64,000 nt of DNA from Sesamum alatum (taxonomy: Eukaryota > Streptophyta > Magnoliopsida > Lamiales > Pedaliaceae): assembly GCA_034509735.1 (NCBI GenBank), contig JACGWO010000005.1, positions 31,216,479-31,280,478 on the forward strand, given 5' to 3'. A program made the translations under genes and the position numbers. Shown here piece after piece: positions 25,018 to 41,696 of the stretch. Under the pieces are notes generated by a model, which did no database searches, was not told the origin of the DNA, and saw only the letters and a program-made list of their open reading frames with translations. Each line of letters opens with the position of its first letter. Within the stretch, counting starts at the first letter, position 1.

Positions 25018-25939
25018 TTTAAAGGCATTTTTGGTCCTGTAACTATACTCCATTCTCGTTTTAGTCCTTTATTTTGGTAGGATTTCATAATGGTCCTGTA
25101 GCTTTTTAATTATCATAATTTTGGTTCACATTTCGCCGGAATTTTTTCAAAGTCGTCGGAAATTTCTGATGTGGCATTTTAAATTGGAAAATAATTTTAT
25201 TGGTTGGTTATGCATGACATTGCGATTACATGGCTTTAATTATAAAATTAAATATTGGTGTGGCATTAATTATAAAAAAAGAATTATTTTATCTTCATTT
25301 ATTGTTTTATAGATTTTAAAAAATATAAAATATATTTAAAAAATAAAAATAATATATATACATAATTATATATACATATAATTAATATATATATATATAT
25401 ATATTGGCCGCCACCGCCAAATCTCTGGGCGATAAGGAAGGGGGCGACGACAGGTCACCCAGAAATGGGCAATGACGACTTGCCTTGAATCTGGGCGACA
25501 GTCGCCGTCGGCCAGAGGTTTTGCGGTGGCGGTTGGCGGCCGCCGCCGGCTTCTTTTCTTTTTAAATATATATTATATGATATATATTGATTATGTCTAT
25601 ATATTATTAGTATTTTTTTTAATATATTTTATTTTTTTTTAAATCTATAAATAATAAATGAAGATAAAATAATTCTTTTTCTATAATTAATGCCACATCA
25701 ACATTTAATTTATAATTAAAGCCATGCAATCGCCATGTCATGCATCACCAACCAATAAAATCATTTTCCCCAATTTAAAATGTCATGTCAAAAATTTTCA
25801 GCGACTTTGAAAAAAATCCGGTGAAATATAGACCAAAATTGTGACAATTAAAAAGCTACAGGATCATTTTGAAACCCTAGAAAAATAATGGACTAAAACA
25901 AGAATGGGCTATAGTTACAGGACAAAAAATGCCTTTAAA
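25018..25939. mobile_element. Inverted-repeat element with about 370-base arms and GC-rich core
   Basis: The left end tttaaaggcatttttggtcc (25018) is mirrored by the right end ending gcctttaaa (25939). The arms match at roughly 85-90 percent by eye for about 370 bases, through phrases such as gtcctgtaactata, gtagctttttaatt, catggctttaattataa and gaattattttatcttcattt. The core (about 25405-25553) is strikingly GC-rich (ggccgccaccgcc ... ggcggttggcggccgccg) and itself partly palindromic. It has no ORF with family resemblance. A clean target-site duplication was not found. The structure fits a non-autonomous Mutator-like element or long-armed MITE. Confidence 0.8.
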
Positions 25940-26193
25940 CCAAAAAATTATGATAAAATATCATAATCCAAATATATTTATTATGTTATGTCTTTTCGTA
26001 ATACAAATAATATTAATTCGAACATATTTTCATTTTTCATAACACTTAATACAAAAACAACCCACTTGAAAATACTGAAAAATAAAAATTAAAAGTTGAG
26101 AGTAAAAACAAAACCAAACAAGGCAGTGGCTCAATAATTTTTAATGATTTCCATCATTAAAAAATAGTAGTGTTATATCCATATTTATATGTA
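25940..26193. other. AT-rich spacer
   Basis: A short spacer between two long inverted-repeat elements. It contains diverged simple AT-rich sequence only. Confidence 0.4.
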
Positions 26194-26596
26194 CTATTAT
26201 AAAAGGGTTAAATGCAATTTAACCCCCTGTGTTATGAGATATGAGCAATTTACCCCCTGTAAAAAATAAAACAGTAATTTACCTTCCGTGTTAACAGAAA
26301 TAGAGCAAAATACCCCCCTGACGCATTTCGTGAAAAACACGTGCTATTTTCTTATTATTTTTTATTTTTTTAATTTAAAATTTAAAATAATATTTATGTC
26401 TTTATTTAATAGCCATTGGATCTTGATCAATTTAAGGTCCAAATTTAACTAGTGAATCAATGGTGTAGATTTCATCTAATTTAAATCAACGGTTCAAATT
26501 AAAATAAAATAATAATTAAAATGATATATTATATATAATTAAATTTGAATATAAATATTTATACTTTATAATAAGATATGTTTATATATATGTATT

Positions 26597-26633
<37 letters not shown>

Positions 26634-27390
26634 GTGGGGGATGCCGGCCGGGAGAGGGGCGCATCTGGCGGAGGAGGAGGCGACGGCGAAAGTGGAGGAG
26701 GGAGGAGGCGGATCTGGGCAGAGGAAGAGGCGGCGGCGAAAGTGGGGGGGGGGGGGGGGCGGAGACGGGTCTGGGCGGAGATGGAGGTGGACGCGACGGA
26801 GGTGGAGGAAAGATGCGGCCGGGCAGCGGGGAAGGAGCGGATCTGGGCGAAGGTAGAGGAGGACGCGGCCACGGAGGGAGGTTCTTGGCGGGAAAGGGGG
26901 AGTAAGACGCGGCCAGGGGAGGGCGGAGGAGGAGGAGGCGACGGGGGCGGGGCGTTGAAGTGGGTGGCGACGAGGAAGACGAGGCAAGCGGGAGGAGGCG
27001 GTAGTAACGCGAGGGAGGTGGTTGGGGTCATCGTCGGCGCGAGGGGAAGGAGATGGCGGCGACAGCGGCGGCGGCGGCGGCGGTGAGAATGGAGAAGAAA
27101 GGGAGAAATATATGTATATATATCTTATTTTTCTTAATAACATATAATATTTAATATACTAAATATTATTTTTCTAAATATATATTTATTAATATAGTAA
27201 ATTAAATACATATATATATATATAAAATAATATTTTTATTGGATAAAAATTATCCCAGACGCAGAGGGAGCGCGTGTAATGCACCGTTGAGCCAAAGAGG
27301 GTATTTTGCTTTATTTCTTATAACACAAGGGGGTAAATTGCTGTTTTATTTTTCACAGGGGAGTAAATTGCATTTTTTCCTATTATAAAA
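26194..27390. mobile_element. Mutator-like non-autonomous element with 11-base target-site duplication
   Basis: The direct repeat ctattataaaa occurs at 26194-26204 and 27380-27390 and immediately flanks inverted ends. The left arm (aaatgcaatttaacccc, then gcaatttaccccctgt, aaaaataaaacagtaattta and gagcaaaataccccc) is mirrored at 27280-27379. Terminal arms are about 110 bases. Duplications of 9-11 bases are typical of Mutator-like elements. The interior combines AT-rich flanks with a GC-rich purine core (about 26612-27090) that includes a (GA) run and a 16-base G run (26744-26759). Long open frames in the core on both strands are a by-product of stop-poor composition. No transposase is present. 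Confidence 0.8.
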
Positions 27391-27802
27391 AAGAGAATTT
27401 TTAAACTCAAAAGTGGTAATTTTGCTATCATTGCACCAAATTATTATAATGCAAAAAATGCAGTTCAACTGATAAAACCTATTAAACTTTCCAACTCATG
27501 TTCTATTAACTATTCAATCACGTTCATTAAGAAAATTAATTCCATGCATTACTGGCAACTCATATATTAAATTTACTCTTTTTTTATTAGTATTTATGTT
27601 GCATGTAAATATAATCGTCGTTATTGATATAATATATATTGTACAAAATTTCAATTTTTAATTTAATTCAAGTAAAATATGTATTGATAATTAGGGCCAA
27701 TTTATAATAATATTATATAAAAAAAATTATAAGTGTACCACCAATGGCCGTACACTTGCCAAATTAACGACCCACGTTTTTTTTAAACTGGCCACTGGCA
27801 AG
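27391..27802. other. AT-rich spacer
   Basis: AT-rich DNA without recognisable gene. The stretch gtaccaccaatggccgtacac (about 27735) begins a change to more balanced composition that leads into the pseudogene element. Confidence 0.35.
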
Positions 27803-29195
27803 CGACCCAGGTTCGCTACTTGGGCCGACCCGTATGATATGAACTTACAATGCATTAAAGAATTGTCACAAAAATGCAACCCACAATTGTGGACATCATC
27901 GTATCGTCCTCTAATGTTCTATGCACTTGTGAAAATGCACCATTTCAAACCAATTTTTCACCAATTCGAAATAAGGCAAAATATTCCAAAAGTGCCAAAT
28001 GACCACGACATGCAACTACATCGTATCTCCCGTTAGTCACGTGCAGGAACATATTGGTACTAGTGACACATAAAATATATAATTCGGTGACAGAGATGAA
28101 TGATATGATTGGGCGTAAACCACCCATATTTAAATAGAATAGTTATAGAAGATGGATATGGGGAGTGGTACAATGGCTTTACACGTCGCTTTATATTGTC
28201 ATCTGTTGAAAGGCGTGTAGAAAGTGAGTATCAATCTGGACATGCAACGTCGTGGCAAATGGTGGTGCGTTATCTCATAAACATATTTTATTCTAAACAT
28301 GTTTTTTTTTCTTTCCACACATTTACAATTACATACTTATACTATTCTCCATTCACTTTAGCTTGACCAGATGAAAACCCTTCGAATAAGTTGTGAAAGT
28401 ACACCCGATCAACTCAAAGCATGTTGTCAAGCGTTAGCCATACATTGGCACATTCCTCGAAATGTTACTCAAATTGCAACAAATCAACGAGTAGTACGAG
28501 ATATGACCACTGAAATCCACTGCAACAATAGGATGTCCCGTCTACATCCAAGATACAAACGCGAAGTTGTAGCGGGAGAACAACTAACATACAATTGAGG
28601 TTGACACAAATGGCCCATCTACTTTGCATACATCTTAGTTTTTAACTCAAGACTGCTATGTGTCTGAACCGCCACAACAAGATGATTGGTTCCCAATCGA
28701 CTCTATACATGCTAGTATACACAGAAGGCCATTATACAAATATTGAACTTGATCTTGGTCTTGCCATCAATCAAACATATGCGACAGTATATAATGTTTC
28801 ACCTATCCAATTTTTATCTTTTAGTGCATGTCATGATCCAACGTAGTTAAGCTCTACAACATCATCAAGTCGATTTTAAATTCAGACCGATTATGATGAT
28901 CAAGAACAAAATGAACCAACAGAACTAGCAAGTCAGGAAAGACGACGACCTAGGCGACAACACTAAAAGCCTAATTGTGGGATTGACGGGCATTATCAAA
29001 ATTTGTAATTATATTTCTTTATGTAATTTTTCAAGTTTATTAGTTGTTACAAATTAATTATAATTTGTATAATTAGAATTAGTAAATTAAAATATTAATT
29101 ATATAATTATAATTAATAAATTAAGTAATAAAAATTAACTAACTTTTAAAAAAGGAAAAAATCGACGGGTCGGCCTAGGTAGCGAACTCGAGTCG
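27803..29195 (+). pseudogene. Degenerate plant mobile domain (MAIN/PMD-like) gene inside a 31-base inverted repeat
   Basis: The region is bounded by a 31-base inverted repeat: 27803-27833 (cgacccaggttcgctacttg...) and 29165-29195, which pair at 26 of 31 positions. Inside, plus-strand fragments in shifting frames resemble plant mobile domain proteins. Around 27900-28030 the motif PLMFYALVKMHHFKPI continues to FHQFEIRQNIP, and around 28145-28190 EDGYGEWYNGFTRRFI appears. Further on, at about 28680, is a DDWFPIDSIHAS-like frame, and near 28900 an Arg-rich tail. Stops and frameshifts interrupt it repeatedly. PMD domains occur both in host silencing genes and in MULE or retrotransposon-type elements; given the neighbours, an element origin is more likely. 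Confidence 0.55.
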
Positions 29196-30060
29196 GTAAA
29201 AAATAAATTTAACTCTTAACATATATATACACTATAAAACTATACATATACTATATTATATAATTTAACTAAATAATTTAGAAGACATATATAATGATAA
29301 TCAATCATAACAACCATATCACTGTAATAACATAATATAATATTTACATCAATTGTGATATTTTAATAATATCAAAAAATATTATATGCGATTTTGTCCT
29401 TTTAGTGTTAGCCTCTTAGGCGTCTATTCATTTTTATCATTTCTATACATATAGGAAAATTTTGTATTTTTAGTTTTTCAAATTTTTATGTATTTTTTTA
29501 GTTTTTTTTAACCACTTATAATGGGTATAAAATTAATTGATTATTTTTGTTAGGAGGTCTTAAATCTTCTATAATTAAGAGTATTAGATATAAATTTTTA
29601 AATCACATAAAATTTACGTATAATTATCCTAAATTTTAAGAGGAGAGGGTGTAATTCTCCCAATAATAAATTAACAAATAAGGAAATTATAGAATCGAAT
29701 TCGTTTTCACTACGCGTTTCGAAAAATCGGCAGACGCGTAATCGTTAAGCATGCGTTGCACAGTTTTGAATCCCGAAAGCATGCAGCTTTACGGTACCAC
29801 TATCCAATTAAAACACAGACCACCGGAACCCAACCCGTTTTCCAAGTCCTGACCCGGTCAATGAAGAATCCTGATTGGATACGTAAAATATCCTCCGTTA
29901 CGCTTGACCACACTGGATCTCTACTCCAAAAGCGCAAGCAATATCAAGGAAAAACAACCCTAACCCACATTCCCTCAAAATAAAAGTAAAAGTCCTCCTT
30001 ATTGATTTCGATCGAAAACTTCAAACCCTAGAATTCGAATTCTCTCTCTGTAGATTCGCC
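29196..30060. other. AT-rich spacer and CHMP1 promoter/leader, including a MITE remnant
   Basis: Positions 29196-29690 are AT-rich. At 29597-29661 lies a single arm of the MITE family seen at 23877-24376 (cataaaatttacgtataatt, then gggtgtaattctccc). Composition becomes balanced from about 29695, where the CHMP1 promoter and leader begin. The leader just before the ATG contains aaccctaga and (ct)n tracts (about 30023-30050). A clear TATA box was not identified. Confidence 0.5.
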
Positions 30061-30672
30061 ATGGGAAACACCGAGAAGCTGATGCAGCAGATCATGGATC
30101 TGAAATTCACATCGAAGAGTCTGCAGCGGCAGGCTCGCAAGTGCGAGAAGGAGGAGAAGGCGGAGAAATTGAAGGTGAAGAAAGCGATCGAGAAAGGTAA
30201 CATGGACGGAGCGCGGATCTACGCTGAGAACTCCATCCGCAAGCGCAACGAGCAGATGAACTATCTCCGCCTCGCGTCGAGGCTCGACGCCGTGGTCGCG
30301 CGCCTCGACACGCAGGCGAAGATGAACGCCATCAGCAAGTCAATGGGGAGCATCGTCAAATCGCTCGAATCGACGCTCGCCACCGGGAACTTGCAGAAGA
30401 TGTCGGAGACGATGGACCAGTTCGAGAGGCAGTTCGTCAACATGGAAGTTCAGGCCGAGTTTATGGAGAGTTCTATGGCTGGAAGCACCTCTCTCTCCAC
30501 TCCTGAAGGCGAGGTCAACAGCCTTATGCAGCAGGTGGCGGACGATTACGGCCTCGAGGTGTCTGTGGGTCTGCCCCAGCCCGCGGCTCATGCAGTGTCC
30601 GTGAAGAACAGTGAGAAGGTCGACGAGGATGACCTTACCAGGCGCCTTGCGGAGCTTAAGGCCCGCGGGTGA
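30061..30672 (+). CDS. CHMP1: ESCRT-III subunit CHMP1 (Vps46/Did2)
   Basis: A single uninterrupted exon of 203 aa, the normal length. It is a charged, helical Snf7-family protein: a basic N-terminal half (residues 1-80, [20 protein letters not shown], many Lys/Arg), a long central helix pair, and an acidic C-terminal part. It ends in the MIT-interacting motif [14 protein letters not shown] (about 190-203), which binds MIT-domain proteins such as VPS4 and LIP5. CHMP1 acts at endosomes in sorting ubiquitinated membrane cargo, including auxin carriers in plants. The coding region is clearly GC-richer than its surroundings, especially at third positions. The intronless structure could be ancestral for plant CHMP1 or reflect retroposition; I cannot tell which. 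Confidence 0.97.
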   Translation: MGNTEKLMQQIMDLKFTSKSLQRQARKCEKEEKAEKLKVKKAIEKGNMDGARIYAENSIRKRNEQMNYLRLASRLDAVVARLDTQAKMNAISKSMGSIVKSLESTLATGNLQKMSETMDQFERQFVNMEVQAEFMESSMAGSTSLSTPEGEVNSLMQQVADDYGLEVSVGLPQPAAHAVSVKNSEKVDEDDLTRRLAELKARG

Positions 30673-32207
30673 ATTTGGACATATTGGAGATTATTTTACC
30701 TAAACTATTCTGGAGCCCTGTTTGCTCCTACTTTCTGCTATTATGTGGTATAGAATTAATGTTGGATTTCCTGAAATCTCGAGTATGATGTGTATAAATT
30801 TGACTCCATTTTGATAATGGTGATGTGTTGATTTCATGTCTTTGCTACTTCGTGGTATTTCAAATAAGGAGGTATAGGGCAACTTACACAGTGATCATAT
30901 AGTCAGCTATCATATACCTATATTTGATACTGGAGCTTGGGGTTTCTAATTGCTGCTTAGGTGGTAAATATTGATATCTGGATTTTTTGTGGAATTTTTT
31001 AGTTTATTGTGAATGATTTTGGGACCATGTAACCGTGGATTGTGTGATGACTCCTTTTAGTTTTGCTTTGTTATGTGCTGTTTGATTGCATTGTGCCTTT
31101 GGTTCTGTGCTGTTTGATTGCATTGTGACTCTGGTTGTTCAGGTTGTTTGCTTTGAGTTTGTGTGTTAGTAATATACAGAGTAATGCTTATTAGCGTTTG
31201 ATAGAGGGATGCTGCTATACTTTGATGAACTAGAAAATTCCATACTTGGATATGCCCTTTGTGGAGTTTTGCTGATGGCCATTGCAATGACTTCTCAATT
31301 TTGAATTTCAAGTTTTGGCATTCTATTGATCAGTGAGACAGGTTTCTGGAGTTGTCAATGATAGTTGGAATATCGTCATGTCATGTTGATTTGTGAGGCA
31401 ATTTCTGGTGGTCCACTATACATTCAGGAAAGAAAAAGATCGGCAGTGTTAATTGGGGTGGTGACGATTTGTGAGGCAATTTCTGGTGGTCCTCTATACA
31501 TTCAGGAAAGCAAAAGATCAGCAGTGTTAATTGGGGTGATGAATCGACAATCGTGTCGGTTGTGTATGTTACTATGTCCATCAAGTGTGTTGCTTGATTT
31601 GACTGCATTTACCATTGGAGAGTCGTGTTGGTAATCCAGGCATATCTAAGTTCAATTGTTTTCCTCGATTAGTCACTTAAAATTGATTTGCTGAGCTCAG
31701 CTTCAGTATATCATACCCCGTAAATTTGATGCACTTGCTGAGTATGTTTCCGTAGGTTGTGTATGTTGTAAAGAAACGATTGTGAGGTTGAGACTGAAGT
31801 GCTCATGTCTCATAACCATTCAGCAACTCTCATCTCATCAGTCATGTTAGTAAAAATGGATCTTATTTTGATTCCTTGTCCACCAAATGTCTAAAAAATT
31901 TACATGGATTATGAAATCTTACACACCATAATTCTGTTTTCCCTAAAATCACAGGTATCAAACTAGAAATAAGCATATATTTTCAAGCCGCGGATAGCTA
32001 AACCAGCTCTGATCTACACTATAGAAAGATACAAAGGGATTTACAGTCTTCCACTGCCCCAAATACGATCCCACGTGCGCTTCTCGGTTATATAATATAA
32101 CAACTTGTACCCCAGCCCCTGCAACTTCAATACCAGAGCAAAATACTTGCAAATTCGTCTAACCGTCTACTGCAAAATGTCCAGCAAGTTGCATGACGAG
32201 TAGTGAT
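30673..32207. other. Intergenic: CHMP1 3' UTR, tandem duplications, GDH-like gene 3' UTR
   Basis: The CHMP1 3' UTR probably occupies the first few hundred bases. A 32-base phrase (gtgctgtttgattgcattgtg) is repeated at about 31075 and 31107. A 78-base tandem duplication follows (listed separately). The right part probably includes the 3' UTR of the GDH-like gene. No further gene was seen. Confidence 0.5.
31388..31543. repeat. 78-base tandem duplication
   Basis: Two adjacent copies start at 31388 and 31466 with gatttgtgaggcaatttctg and differ at only a handful of positions. The high identity indicates a recent event. The repeated frame stays open, but there is no gene support. Confidence 0.95.
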
Positions 32208-38428
<6,221 letters not shown>

Positions 38429-40136
38429 GCCAACCCCACCAGCTGGAAGCAACATTCAGCATGACAGTTTTACAGTCACTTAAAATTGTTTACTCTGTGC
38501 AAAAGTAAACACGGGTTAATCTCCATAACTTTCATGGCTAAAACAGCAACAACACCACCACCCTATTACTACAGAGCAGAGCTTTCTATAGTATTGGAAA
38601 TGAAAATAAGATGATCTTACAGAGTTAAAACTATCACATCAGCATAGATCATAACTTTGCTGTGATATAATGGATAAAAATAAGAGGATCCTATACTTTT
38701 ATAACTCACCTTTGTAAACTTCAATTGGAAGATCTGACTCTCTTATAATGCAAAAGAAGCATCTCATAAATCTCATGTTAAAAAATAAAAAAATCCCTCT
38801 TTGTCAACACCTTTTTCTTTATCAATAAAAGGCATGGAGTACTTCTTGTACCAAATTTGATTCTTCTTTGTAAGATGTCTACTAAGTTCATTACTTCTCT
38901 GCACGTAATTTTGTAACATTTACTTTACTAAAACCATTCTGTCACAGTTTTATAACCATGTTTAGAGTACTACGCAAAGGGAAATTGCTGATTTATCTTA
39001 GGGATCCCTAATTTGCACAAAAGTGACCCTTGTATTCCAAAGACATTTTGTGAGTTTTATGGTCATACTAAGCTGAAAAGAGCCTAGGGATTTCTATTGT
39101 GGATTCCATGAATCTTGTTTTGCTAAGCTGAAGAGTCTATGGATCTCTAACGCCGGTTCTACGAATCTTGTTTCGTGGTGAGGCATGGGACTAGTTGAAG
39201 CTTACAGTTTACGATGTGTCTATAACAACATACTCCATGAACGGAAATAATTTAAGGATTCACTTTACCCTGCAGTTTAGCTATCATAGTCAACATCAGC
39301 AAAATAGAAAGAACATTGCTTTCGGCTTCCCGTTCATCACCTTATATAAAGCAATTCGCCAACTCCCTAATCATCTTACCACAAAAAATGCAACGCAAAC
39401 AACAGACAAAGGTAAAATTCCGGCCAGAAAAAGGTAAAATAATGAAAACACTGATATGATAATGCCCCAGAATTCAATGTCCTGCACATACTCCAAGAAT
39501 GTAGGCCAAAGCACAGGAAAACGCAGTTGATAGGTATATAAACGAAAACTTTACATTCAAAAATTAAAATTCAATAAGCAACAAGACAACCCCACTTCTC
39601 CAACACATTTATACAACAACACAGTACTTACAGAACTAATTTTAAGAAAACCCAGATCAAAAATTTCCAAACACTACAAGGCAAATGAGAAAAATAAACA
39701 AAGAAATTGGATTGTACCTCAAATGGAAGTTGAAGACTTGACTTTACTTGCGGTACTGTACTTGAAAACCTCTCAAGGGCTAGCTGTAAATTCAAAATTA
39801 AACATCGGGATCGCGCCTTAATTCAGATTATCTTTCCATAACAGGAATTGCAGTAGTGCCAAGCAGAAGAACATGTGATTCCGGGCGTTGACAGGAGCGG
39901 AAGATGAAGAAAAAAACCAGAAATCTTCGGAAAAGGGGAAATAAAGAGAATGATTGGGTGAAAGAATTGATTTTGTGGAGTAAATTGCAATTATTACTTT
40001 GAGTGGGGTTAGCAGAGCAGTGAACGCAGCAGGGATTGTAATTGCAGAAAAATGCATTTATTGGGGAATAGTTACAATCACCAAATCTGTTAATTTTCAA
40101 GAATTATTTAATTAAATATGCAATAATAAATAATAG
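38429..40136. promoter_or_regulatory. 5' leader intron and promoter of the GDH-like gene
   Basis: A leader exon ends with GAG|GTACAA (39718/39717). The intron from there to the acceptor at about 38443 is about 1.3 kb. Within it, a diverged tandem duplication of about 54 bases (ctaagctgaa...gaatcttgttt) lies at 39068-39175. Sequence from about 39780 to 40080 is the likely transcription start and promoter region; start site not resolved. Confidence 0.55.
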
Positions 40137-40550
40137 GATAAATTATAATGAAAATTTGGCATAATTACGAATACTCCTTATTATTTCAAAAATTATAAAT
40201 ATTTCCTAAAGTTTATAATTTTTAACCAAAGACCTTAAATGGTTCATTTTGTCCTTAATCTTATCTGAAATTGTAATAAAATCATTTGAGACAAATTACA
40301 TTATTGTTCCTCTGTTCAAAAAAGGTAAGAAACCTCTCCTTACGCATTTTTGTCCAAAAAAATTTAAAATTTTAAAAAATAATTCAATTTGTATGAAGTT
40401 ATTTTGGTCAGTTCACTCATAAAAATTGATGAAAATGAATTATTTATTAAATGGTTACAAATACCATGGGGTATTTGTAATTTTTGAGATAATGAGAGAA
40501 TATCTATAATTATGTCAAATATCATGAAAGTTCATTATATTTTACCTCAA
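40137..40550. mobile_element. Inverted-repeat MITE-like element
   Basis: The left arm (gataaattataatgaaaatt, ggcataattacgaatactcc, atttcaaaaattataaata) is mirrored at about 40455-40550 (acaaataccatggggtattt, gtaatttttgagataatgag, aattatgtcaaatatc, ttcattatattttacc). Arms are about 90 bases and imperfect. No coding content. Confidence 0.6.
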
Positions 40551-41696
40551 ATACAAATAAGATTTTTAATAATAAGAATATTTATTGTGAAATGGAGGGT
40601 GCTTTTGGTAATACCTAATAACATTTATATGACATACCGAATAAGGGGTTATAGTAATTTATTTTCAGAATTAAGTGCCTCAAAAAAAGAATTATCATAG
40701 AAAGTTAACAAAATTTTAAGAAATACAGAGATGGTTTTGTAATAATTTAAATTTTCATTTGTCTCTTTTTTTCTTGGTTGGCATTTCATTCTGTGATATT
40801 TGTTTTACGGAATAAGATTTTACCATAATTCAGCAAAGAGTTAAAATCTTTAATTTACTTTGAGTGAAAAGTGGAACCTAACAATTCTTTGTTAAGATTG
40901 TGGGAAAAAAATCACTATCATTTCTTGTCAAATAAAAACCAAGAAATTGGAATGGGAACTTTCACACCAATTTTCCCTTCTTCTCTTGTTCAAAGCCAAG
41001 ATACAAATCTTGGGGTTTTTTATTGTTTTACTCACACACGCGCACACACCTAAGGTTCAAACACGAAATCTTTCCATAGGAAAGCCTTGTGCCTGAACCA
41101 AACACAAAATCTTTCCACAGAAAAGCCTTGCGCCTGAACCATTATGCTGTCCGAGCGGAGACAGGATGCAAATCTTGGGTTCTATTCCCAATCACAGAAT
41201 CCACCTCCAGCTATCCAGGAAAATGAACACCTGATGTACTGATGCTTTCTCTAAGTCTCCAACCAAAAGACTCTCATTTTACCTATGCCAAACATGTCAT
41301 CTTCAGTCTTCATAGATGAGAAAATTGTAGCTGCAAATCATGAGACAAGTGCATAAGCTTGTAATGACCCTCCAACTTAATTTTCAAGAACTCACTGCAA
41401 AGACTATGTAATGACTTTAGAGGCTGAAAGAATGTGAACTTCTCGGTGCTCCCGAGTCCATGGAAAATCGTTTCCTAAGGTTACTTCAGAAAAGGGGTGC
41501 AAGAGCCACATAAATTTTTAAGTACATGATACGCAATTGCTTGTCACCCAATTTTCCCTAAGTTATTGCAATGGGAGCTCCCCACAAATTATCGTTCTTC
41601 CTAAGCATTCTTAGTTGGGCAAGTAGTATACAAAACAATGGAACGAAACGGGTATCACTTGTCACACAAGCGTCTCTCTCCAGAACCACAAAATCT
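40551..41696. other. Intergenic: AT-rich DNA, SINE-like remnant and uS8 3' flank
   Basis: At 41050-41145 a unit of about 45 bases (ggttcaaacacgaaatcttt...cctgaacc) is duplicated in tandem with divergence. It is followed at 41148-41200 by tgtccgagcgg and, about 30 bases on, gggttctattcc, which resemble the A and B boxes of tRNA-derived promoters. This could be a SINE remnant, but boundaries are unclear. The rest is AT-rich or 3' UTR of the uS8 gene. Confidence 0.4.

Noticed and set aside
26559..27143. Long open frames on both strands (150-194 codons), Gly/Arg- or Pro-rich
   Set aside because: They overlap each other in a GC-rich, stop-poor purine repeat inside a transposable element and show no family resemblance.
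38429..38455. Upstream ATG (38455) as start of the GDH-like protein
   Set aside because: It precedes a plausible intron acceptor (TTCCAG|CTGG at 38443) and the family N-terminus aligns better from 38428.
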